Shown here piece by piece: positions 1 through 5,012 of a stretch of DNA of 5,012 nucleotides. Below the pieces are notes generated by a model that searched no databases, was not told the DNA's origin, and was given only the letters and a program-made list of their open reading frames with translations. Position 1 is the stretch's first letter. The number at the start of each line of letters is the position of its first letter. The stretch lies in assembly GCA_003488325.1 (NCBI GenBank), contig DNLZ01000420.1, positions 9,563-14,574 on the forward strand, written 5' to 3'. Source of the stretch: Planctomycetaceae bacterium (GTDB lineage Bacteria > Planctomycetota > Planctomycetia > Pirellulales > UBA1268). Both the position numbers and the translations under genes were made by a program.

Positions 1-2100
1 GCCTGGCGCTACCGCGACTTCGTGATCCGCGCGTGTGCCGACGACATGCCCTTCGACCAGTTCGTCGTGCGGCAGATCGCCGGCGACCTGCTCGAGGCGG
101 CCGATGCCGACGAGGCGGCGGACAACCTCGTGGCCACCGGCTTCCTCATGGTCGGCACGAAGATGCTCAGCGAGCGCGACAAGGCGAAGCTCGAGATGGA
201 CGTCGTCGACGACATGATCGACACCTGCGGCCGGGCCTTTCTCGGCCTCACGCTCGGATGTGCGCGGTGCCACGACCACAAGTTCGATCCGGTGCCGACG
301 GAGGACTACTACGCCCTGGCGGGCATCTTCCGCAGCACGCAGGTGCTCGACGGCGAGAGCCAGAAGTACGTGAGCACGTGGGTCAAGCGGCCGCTGCCGG
401 TCGACCCCGAGCACGCGGAATCCGTCGCCCGGTACGAGTCGCGGCGCAAGGAGACGACCGCCGCGCTCGCGGCCGCCCGCAAGCAGCGGGACGGCGAGAA
501 GGCCGCCGCGGCCGCCGCCGCCGGAGCGATCGTCTTCGATGACGCCCAGGCCACCCGCGAGGGAACCTGGCAGGCGTCGACGTATACCCGCCCGTTCCAC
601 GCGGCCGGCTACGTGCACGACGGCAATCGCGACAAGGGGTCGTGCCGGATCGTCTTTCCGGGGCCGCCGAAGGCGGGAACGTATCGCGTGCGGATCGCCT
701 ACACGCCCGGGTCGAATCGCGCCTCGAACGTGCCGGTGGAGGTCGTGCTCGACGAGCGCACGCGACACGCCTTCATCGTCGATCAGCGGCGGGCACCCGG
801 GGTCGCACCGTTCTGGCACGACCTCGGTGAATTCCACTGCACCGATCCGGAGGCGACGAAGGTGGTGATCGCGAATGCGGGCACCGACGGATACGTGCTC
901 GCAGACGCGGTGGCCTACGTGGCGGTCGACGCCGCTGTCGATCGCCCTGCCGACGAGGTGGAGGCCGAGGAGGCCCGGCAGGCGCGGCTGGCGGCGGCCG
1001 AGGCGGAGGTGAAGCGGATCGAGGCGGAGCTCGCGGCGCTCGATGCGGACAAGCCGCCGCCGCTGCCGATGGCGATGGCGGTGCGGGAGGCGAAGCACAT
1101 CGGCGACGCCTTCGTCTGCGTGCGTGGCGAGGTGGACAACCGCGGGCCCGAGGTGCCGCGAGGGTTCCTGCGCATCTGCTCGGAGGGTCCGGCCCAGCTG
1201 CCCGCCGATCGCAGCGGCCGGCTGGAGCTCGCCCGCTGGCTCACCGACCCCGACAATCCGCTCGCGGCGCGCGTGATCGTCAATCGCGTGTGGATGCACC
1301 TCTTCGGCGAGGGCCTCGTCCGCACGGTGGACAACTTCGGCATGCAGGGGGAGCGTCCCACGCACCCGGAGCTGCTCGACACGCTCGCCGTCGAGTTCGT
1401 GCGCGACGGCTGGTCGATCCGCCGGCTCGTGCGGCGGCTCGTCCTCACCCGCGCCTACGCGCAGTCGTCGGCCTCCCCCGCGCCGGCGGCCGCTGGCGCG
1501 CCCGATCCGCTCCTCGTCGACCCGGAGAACAGGCTGCTCTGGCGGGCGCATCGCAAGCGGGTGCCGGCCGAGGCGATACGCGACACGCTGCTCGTCGCGG
1601 CCGGCATCCTCGACTCGTCGCCGTCGGTCGCGCCGCTGGCGGCGTTCGGCACGCTCGTCACGCAGAACGTCGCGACGCCCGGCGACGTGAAGGTGGAGGC
1701 GACCACGCGGCGCAGCGTCTACCTGCCCGTGATCCGTGGCATGGTGCATCCGCTGCTCGTCACGTTCGACTTTGCCGACCCCGACCTCATCGTGGGCCGG
1801 CGGGAGTCCACCAACGTGCCGGCCCAGGCGCTGACGCTGCTCAACAACCCCGAGGTGATCGCCTGGTGCACGCGGATCGCGGAGCGGATCACGTCCACGG
1901 TGCAGGATGACGAGGCTCGGGTGCGTCTCGCCTATCGCCTGCTCGTGCAGCGCGAGCCGGATGCCGAGGAGGCCGCATGGGTGACGGCCTATGTGCGGGG
2001 CGATCGGGCCGGCGGCGCCGAGTCGGCAGCGGGCGGCGACCGCTGGACGCGGGCGGTGCAGGCGCTCGTCGCGAGCACGGAGTTTCGGTTCGTGGACTAG
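1..2100 (+). CDS. PSCyt2/PSD1 (DUF1549-DUF1553) protein with golvesin-like insert, 5' end cut off by window
   Basis: Open from base 1 to a TAG at 2098-2100 (699 residues visible; no start seen). Residues 1 to about 125 are the end of a DUF1549 (PSCyt2) domain, with DMPFDQFVVRQIAGDLL near residue 15 and CARCHDHKFDPV at 87-98. The CARCH is a CxxCH motif, which could hold a covalent heme c, though heme binding is unproven for this domain. Residues about 138-174 form a charged, Ala-rich helix ending in seven alanines. Residues about 175-310 look like a golvesin C-terminal/Xly carbohydrate-binding type beta domain (GTYRVRIAYTPGSNRASNVPV, then FWHDLGEF and GYVLADAVAYV). Residues about 315-350 are a second coiled-coil arm. 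The rest is DUF1553 (PSD1): MAMAVRE at 357, PRGFL at 386, NRVWMHLFGEGLVRT at 428, RRESTNVPAQALTLLNNPEV at 600. Family proteins are usually larger and often start with a cytochrome-like PSCyt1 domain, which would lie upstream. Probably exported; substrate and activity are unknown. The family call is firm; the insert is named from pattern only. Confidence 0.95.
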   Translation, partial: AWRYRDFVIRACADDMPFDQFVVRQIAGDLLEAADADEAADNLVATGFLMVGTKMLSERDKAKLEMDVVDDMIDTCGRAFLGLTLGCARCHDHKFDPVPTEDYYALAGIFRSTQVLDGESQKYVSTWVKRPLPVDPEHAESVARYESRRKETTAALAAARKQRDGEKAAAAAAAGAIVFDDAQATREGTWQASTYTRPFHAAGYVHDGNRDKGSCRIVFPGPPKAGTYRVRIAYTPGSNRASNVPVEVVLDERTRHAFIVDQRRAPGVAPFWHDLGEFHCTDPEATKVVIANAGTDGYVLADAVAYVAVDAAVDRPADEVEAEEARQARLAAAEAEVKRIEAELAALDADKPPPLPMAMAVREAKHIGDAFVCVRGEVDNRGPEVPRGFLRICSEGPAQLPADRSGRLELARWLTDPDNPLAARVIVNRVWMHLFGEGLVRTVDNFGMQGERPTHPELLDTLAVEFVRDGWSIRRLVRRLVLTRAYAQSSASPAPAAAGAPDPLLVDPENRLLWRAHRKRVPAEAIRDTLLVAAGILDSSPSVAPLAAFGTLVTQNVATPGDVKVEATTRRSVYLPVIRGMVHPLLVTFDFADPDLIVGRRESTNVPAQALTLLNNPEVIAWCTRIAERITSTVQDDEARVRLAYRLLVQREPDAEEAAWVTAYVRGDRAGGAESAAGGDRWTRAVQALVASTEFRFVD

Positions 2101-2130
2101 CGCGATGCGGGGAGCGGTTCGGTGGCACGC

Positions 2131-2146
2131 AGGTGAGACGAGGTGG
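2131..2146 (+). promoter_or_regulatory. Ribosome binding site of the DUF1501 gene
   Basis: A purine-rich run directly before the tandem ATGs contains AGGTGAG (2131-2137) and GAGG (2140-2143). The first sits about nine bases before ATG 2147; the second sits six bases before ATG 2150. Both favour a start at 2147/2150 over the in-frame ATG at 2105. This is seen in the sequence; its use is inferred. Confidence 0.55.
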
Positions 2147-3598
2147 ATGATGAACCCAGGGACGATGCCCGCACGTGAGCCCGGCTGCACGCGGCGCGGA
2201 TGGCTCGAGTCGTCGTCGTGCGGCTTCGGGATGCTCGCGCTCGCCGACCTCCTCGCCCGCGATGGTGCGTCCGGCGTCGCCCGTGGGGCGACCCATTCCG
2301 AGGCGCCGTCCGCCGGTCCGCTCGCCGTGAGGCCGACGCACCTGCCGCCGCGGGCCAAGCGAGTGATCTTCCTGTTCATGCACGGCGGACCCAGCCACGT
2401 CGACACGTTCGACTACAAGCCGGAGCTCACGAAGCGCGACGGCCAGAGCTACGACGGGCGGATGCCCGCACAGATCGACGCGAAGCCCGTGCTCATGGCG
2501 AGCCCCTGGGCGTTCCACCGACGGGGTGAAAGCGGGCTCTGGGTGAGTGACCTTCTGCCGCACATGGCGGGTGTCGCCGATGACCTCTGCGTGGTGCGCT
2601 CGGTGCACAGTCGCGGCCAGTCGCACGGCCAGGCCGTCGGCATGATTCACACCGGCAGCGACAGCCTCGTGCGGCCGAGCGTCGGTTCGTGGATCAGCTA
2701 CGGCCTCGGCACCGAAAACGCCGACCTGCCGAGTTATGTCGCCATCAGCCCGGCAAGCGCGCACGGTGGACCCCGCAACTACGGTGCGGCATTTCTCCCG
2801 GCGATCCATCAGGCCACCGTCGTGGGGGCCAACGGCCGTCTGGGCGATGGCCGGATTCCCGACCTCCTCCCGCCCGACGGACGGGCCGACACGGTGGATC
2901 GTGAGCAGCTCGACCTCCTGAGGAGGTTCAATCGTCGGCATCTCGACCGCAGCGGTCCCGACGCCGGGATCGAGGGGGCGATCGAGGCGTACGAGCTCGC
3001 CTTCCGCATGCAGCGTGCGGCGCCCGAGGTGCTGCGGATCGACGACGAGCCGGAGCACGTGCGGCGGCTCTACGGCATCGGCGACAAGGAGACCGACAAC
3101 TTCGGCCGGCAGTGCCTGCTCGCGCGGCGGCTCGCCGAGGCGGGCGTGCGGTTCATCCAGGTGTCGAGCGGCAACGTCTGGGACCAGCACGGCAAGCTCC
3201 GCGAGGGGCACGCGAAGAACGCCCTCGCCACCGACCTGCCGATCGCGGGGCTCATCCGCGACCTCAAGGCCCGCGGCATGCTCGATGAGACGCTCGTCGT
3301 GTGGGGCGGCGAGTTCGGCCGTACGCCGGTCGTGCAGGGGAGCGATGGCCGCGACCACAATCCGCACGGCTTCACGGTCGTGCTCGCCGGTGGCGGCACC
3401 CGGGCCGGCCATGCCCACGGCGAGACCGACGACATCGGCTACTACGCCGCGGTCGATCGCGTGCACATGCACGACCTCCATGCGACGATGCTGCACCTCC
3501 TGGGGCTCGACCACGAGCGGCTGACGTTCCGCTACGCGGGCCGGGACTTCCGGCTCACCGACGTGGCCGGCCGTGTCGTCCCGGGGGTGGTCGCCTGA
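2147..3598 (+). CDS. DUF1501 family protein (sulfatase/alkaline phosphatase-like fold), Tat-type N-terminus
   Basis: 483 residues from ATG 2147 to TGA 3596-3598; DUF1501 proteins are commonly about 420-490. The N-terminus has TRRGWL at residues 15-20 followed by a modest hydrophobic stretch (GFGMLALADLLA), matching the twin-arginine export pattern seen in many DUF1501 proteins, so a periplasmic location is inferred. Family signatures follow in order: KRVIFLFMHGGPSHVDTFD ending at residue 89, RPSVGSWISYGLGTENADLP, NFGRQCLLARRLAEAGVRFI, WDQHGK at 345-350, GGEFGRTP at 387-394, GRDHNPHG at 401-408, and a C-terminal HMHDLHATMLHLLGLDHERL. The family is related to sulfatases and alkaline phosphatases, but no reaction is assigned and I do not claim an active enzyme. 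It starts 46 bases after the DUF1549/1553 gene, the usual planctomycete pairing, so the two are probably co-transcribed and work together. Start choice: ATG 2147 and ATG 2150 are tandem. An in-frame ATG at 2105 would add 14 residues, has no good ribosome binding site and pushes the RR motif further in, so it is less likely. Confidence 0.95.
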   Translation: MMNPGTMPAREPGCTRRGWLESSSCGFGMLALADLLARDGASGVARGATHSEAPSAGPLAVRPTHLPPRAKRVIFLFMHGGPSHVDTFDYKPELTKRDGQSYDGRMPAQIDAKPVLMASPWAFHRRGESGLWVSDLLPHMAGVADDLCVVRSVHSRGQSHGQAVGMIHTGSDSLVRPSVGSWISYGLGTENADLPSYVAISPASAHGGPRNYGAAFLPAIHQATVVGANGRLGDGRIPDLLPPDGRADTVDREQLDLLRRFNRRHLDRSGPDAGIEGAIEAYELAFRMQRAAPEVLRIDDEPEHVRRLYGIGDKETDNFGRQCLLARRLAEAGVRFIQVSSGNVWDQHGKLREGHAKNALATDLPIAGLIRDLKARGMLDETLVVWGGEFGRTPVVQGSDGRDHNPHGFTVVLAGGGTRAGHAHGETDDIGYYAAVDRVHMHDLHATMLHLLGLDHERLTFRYAGRDFRLTDVAGRVVPGVVA

Positions 3599-3617
3599 TC
3601 CTCGACGCGGGCCCAGC

Positions 3618-4901
3618 GTGATCGACGGCGCCCAGAGTCCCGACGCGGTCGTTTCGCACGTCCGGAGCGGGATGCACGTCTTCATCCACGGCGCGGCGGC
3701 GACGCCGACGCCGCTCATGGAGGCCCTCGCGCGGCGGTCCGACCTCGAGGACGTCACGCTCTGGCACCTCCACCTCGAGGGGCCGGTCCCATGGATCGAG
3801 CCCCCATGCACCGGCCGCTTCCGTTCGGTGTCGCTCTTCACCGGGGCGAACCTGCGGGACGCCGTCGCGGATGGGCGTGCCGATTTCGTGCCGATCTTCC
3901 TCTCCGACATTCCGGCGCTCTTCACGAGCGGTCGCGTCCGGCTCGACGCGGCGATCGTGCAGGTGTCGCCCCCCGACCGGCACGGTCTCTGCTCGCTCGG
4001 CACGTCGGTCGATGCGGCACGTGCGGCGGTCGATACCGCGCCGCTCGTGCTCGCCGAGATCAACGCGAGGATGCCCCGCACGCATGGGCCGGCGGCGTTG
4101 CCCCTCGGGCGCGTGACGGCGTTTTGTGCGACCGACCGGCCGCTGCACGAGCGGGAGCGGCGGCCGCCGAGCGAGGTGGAGCGGAGGATCGGTGGCCATG
4201 TGGCCGACCTCGTCGTCGACGGCGCCTGCCTGCAGATGGGCATCGGCGGCATACCCGACGCGGTGCTCGCCCGCCTCGGCGACCGGCACGATCTCGGGAT
4301 TCACACGGAGATGTTCTCCGACGGCGTCGTGCCGCTCGTGGAGGCGGGTGTGATCACGAATCGTCTCAAGGCGATCCACCCGGGCCGCATCGTCACGAGT
4401 TTCGTGGCGGGGACACGCCGGCTGTTCGACTTCGTGGCGGACAATCCGCTCGTCGAGTTCCATCCGTGCGATCGCACGAACGACACGCTCGCGATCCGCA
4501 AGATCGATCGGATGGTGGCGATCAACTCGGCGCTCCAGATCGACCTCACCGGTCAGGTCTGTGCCGACTCGTTCGGCCACCGCGTCTACTCGGGGATCGG
4601 CGGCCAGATGGATTTCATCCGGGGTGCCGCGATGAGTCGTGACGGACGGCCGATCATCGCCCTGCCGGCGACGGCGCAGCGCGGCACGGTGTCGCGGATC
4701 GTGCCGGAGCTGGCTCCCGGCGCCGGAGTGGTGACGACCCGGGGCCACGTGCACTGGGTGGTGACGGAGTTCGGCGCCGTGAACCTTCATGGGCGGACGC
4801 TCGCGGAGCGTGCCCGGATGCTGGTCGAGATCGCGCACCCGGATTTTCGAGGCGAGCTCCGCGCGGCGGCGTCATGCAGACGGTATTTTACGTGGCCGTG
4901 A
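3618..4901 (+). CDS. Acetyl-CoA hydrolase/4-hydroxybutyrate CoA-transferase family protein
   Basis: 427 residues from GTG 3618 to TGA 4899-4901, close to the usual 420-450 of this class I CoA-transferase family (COG0427 type). It moves CoA between acyl-CoA and a free acid such as acetate, or hydrolyses acyl-CoA, in the cytoplasm; the exact substrate cannot be read from sequence. The N-terminal domain has the FIHGAAATPTPLMEAL nucleotide-binding-like loop. GIGGIPDAVL is at residues 208-217. LGIHTEMFSDG includes Glu 231, in the position of the family's catalytic glutamate that forms the glutamyl-CoA intermediate. GQVCADSFG (312 on) and GGQMDFIRGA (328-337) are C-terminal domain signatures, followed by TRGHVHWVVTEFGAVNLHGRTL and HPDFR. 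All look intact. The start is uncertain. GTG 3618 is 19 bases after the DUF1501 stop, without a clear Shine-Dalgarno; GTG 3573 would add 15 residues and overlap that gene by 26 bases; ATG 3672 would cut into the first conserved strand. Tight spacing suggests co-transcription and possibly coupled translation. The last residues (SCRRYFTWP) are atypical but lie beyond the conserved core. Confidence 0.93.
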   Translation: MIDGAQSPDAVVSHVRSGMHVFIHGAAATPTPLMEALARRSDLEDVTLWHLHLEGPVPWIEPPCTGRFRSVSLFTGANLRDAVADGRADFVPIFLSDIPALFTSGRVRLDAAIVQVSPPDRHGLCSLGTSVDAARAAVDTAPLVLAEINARMPRTHGPAALPLGRVTAFCATDRPLHERERRPPSEVERRIGGHVADLVVDGACLQMGIGGIPDAVLARLGDRHDLGIHTEMFSDGVVPLVEAGVITNRLKAIHPGRIVTSFVAGTRRLFDFVADNPLVEFHPCDRTNDTLAIRKIDRMVAINSALQIDLTGQVCADSFGHRVYSGIGGQMDFIRGAAMSRDGRPIIALPATAQRGTVSRIVPELAPGAGVVTTRGHVHWVVTEFGAVNLHGRTLAERARMLVEIAHPDFRGELRAAASCRRYFTWP

Positions 4902-4986
4902 TCGGGGTCCGCACCGGCCGTCGGGGTCGCACGCGTGTCGTCCCGCGCGCGTCGGCGCCCACGTGTTCGCGCAGGGAGGTTCCGGA
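4902..4986. other. Short intergenic gap, no clear terminator
   Basis: Eighty-five GC-rich bases separate the CoA-transferase stop from the next start. The gap contains a small palindrome, CACGCGTG (4930-4937), and a CGCGCGCG run, but no stable stem followed by a T tract. Read-through into the next gene is therefore possible. Confidence 0.4.
4973..4980 (+). promoter_or_regulatory. Strong Shine-Dalgarno for the gene starting at 4987
   Basis: AGGGAGGT (4973-4980) is a near-ideal anti-16S match, and its GGAGG core (4975-4979) lies seven bases before ATG 4987. This is much stronger than anything in front of the CoA-transferase start, and it decides that a real gene begins at 4987. Confidence 0.7.
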
Positions 4987-5012
4987 ATGTCAACGGCGAC
5001 GCCGCTCGATCC
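4987..5012 (+). CDS. Start of an unidentified gene, cut by window end
   Basis: ATG 4987 follows a well-placed Shine-Dalgarno and opens a frame reading MSTATPLD before the window ends partway through the next codon (CC, probably Pro). Nothing can be said about its function from so few residues. Its orientation and 85-base spacing allow it to be in the same transcript as the CoA-transferase, so it could be another acyl-CoA or fermentation-type enzyme, but that is a guess. The start call rests on the ribosome binding site alone. Confidence 0.6.

Noticed and set aside
1290..1910. A 206-codon plus-strand frame inside the DUF1553 region
   Set aside because: It is an out-of-frame reading of the well-conserved DUF1553 domain with low-complexity Ala/Arg composition.
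3741..3780. Direct repeat of ACCTCGAGG 30 bases apart
   Set aside because: Both copies encode Leu-Glu within a conserved coding region, and the match is only nine bases; most likely codon-use coincidence.
1889..4252. A 787-codon open frame on the minus strand across three plus-strand genes
   Set aside because: The plus strand over this span encodes proteins with clear family motifs throughout. The minus-strand translation is Arg/Pro/Ala-rich with no recognisable motif; long antisense frames are expected at this GC content.
3555..4838. A 427-codon minus-strand open frame opposite the CoA-transferase
   Set aside because: It mirrors the conserved CoA-transferase, is rich in Arg and His, and shows no family motif; a GC-driven shadow.
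4930..4937. Palindrome CACGCGTG as a possible operator or terminator stem
   Set aside because: Eight bases with no loop and no T tract are too little, and such palindromes are frequent by chance in GC-rich DNA.
4874..5012. ATG at 4874 opening a frame to the window end, overlapping the CoA-transferase stop
   Set aside because: It has no ribosome binding site, becomes Arg-rich at once, and runs out of frame through the strong Shine-Dalgarno and ATG at 4987, which is the better start.

Overview
The window looks like chromosomal DNA from a high-GC member of the Planctomycetota. GC is roughly 70% by eye, with strong G/C bias at third codon positions. The main evidence is the tandem pair of a PSCyt2/PSD1 (DUF1549-DUF1553) protein and a DUF1501 protein, a combination greatly expanded in planctomycetes and largely typical of them. 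The species cannot be named from the sequence alone.

Layout, all on the + strand. Bases 1-2100 are the 3' part of a large DUF1549/DUF1553 gene; its start and any N-terminal cytochrome-like domain lie upstream of the window. After a 46-base gap with a purine-rich ribosome binding site, 2147-3598 encodes a DUF1501 protein with a twin-arginine type N-terminus. A CoA-transferase of the acetyl-CoA hydrolase/4-hydroxybutyrate CoA-transferase family follows at once (about 3618-4901, GTG start; a GTG at 3573 would overlap the DUF1501 gene). A gap of 85 bases then leads to a new gene starting at 4987 with a very good Shine-Dalgarno sequence; only nine codons of it are visible.

How the genes fit together. 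The first two probably form one exported functional unit. The DUF1549/1553 protein carries a CxxCH motif and a beta-rich golvesin-like insert between two helical arms. The DUF1501 protein belongs to the sulfatase/alkaline phosphatase-like fold. Such pairs are often suspected to act in breakdown of complex polysaccharides, but their biochemical role is not established. The CoA-transferase is a cytoplasmic acyl-CoA enzyme of central metabolism. Its closeness suggests co-transcription, but no clear functional link to the upstream pair is visible.

I see no tRNA, rRNA, CRISPR array, insertion sequence or convincing terminator. The very long minus-strand open frames are shadows caused by the high GC. 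I do not find a clearly new system here; the most notable points are the domain insertion in the first protein and the unusual gene neighbourhood.
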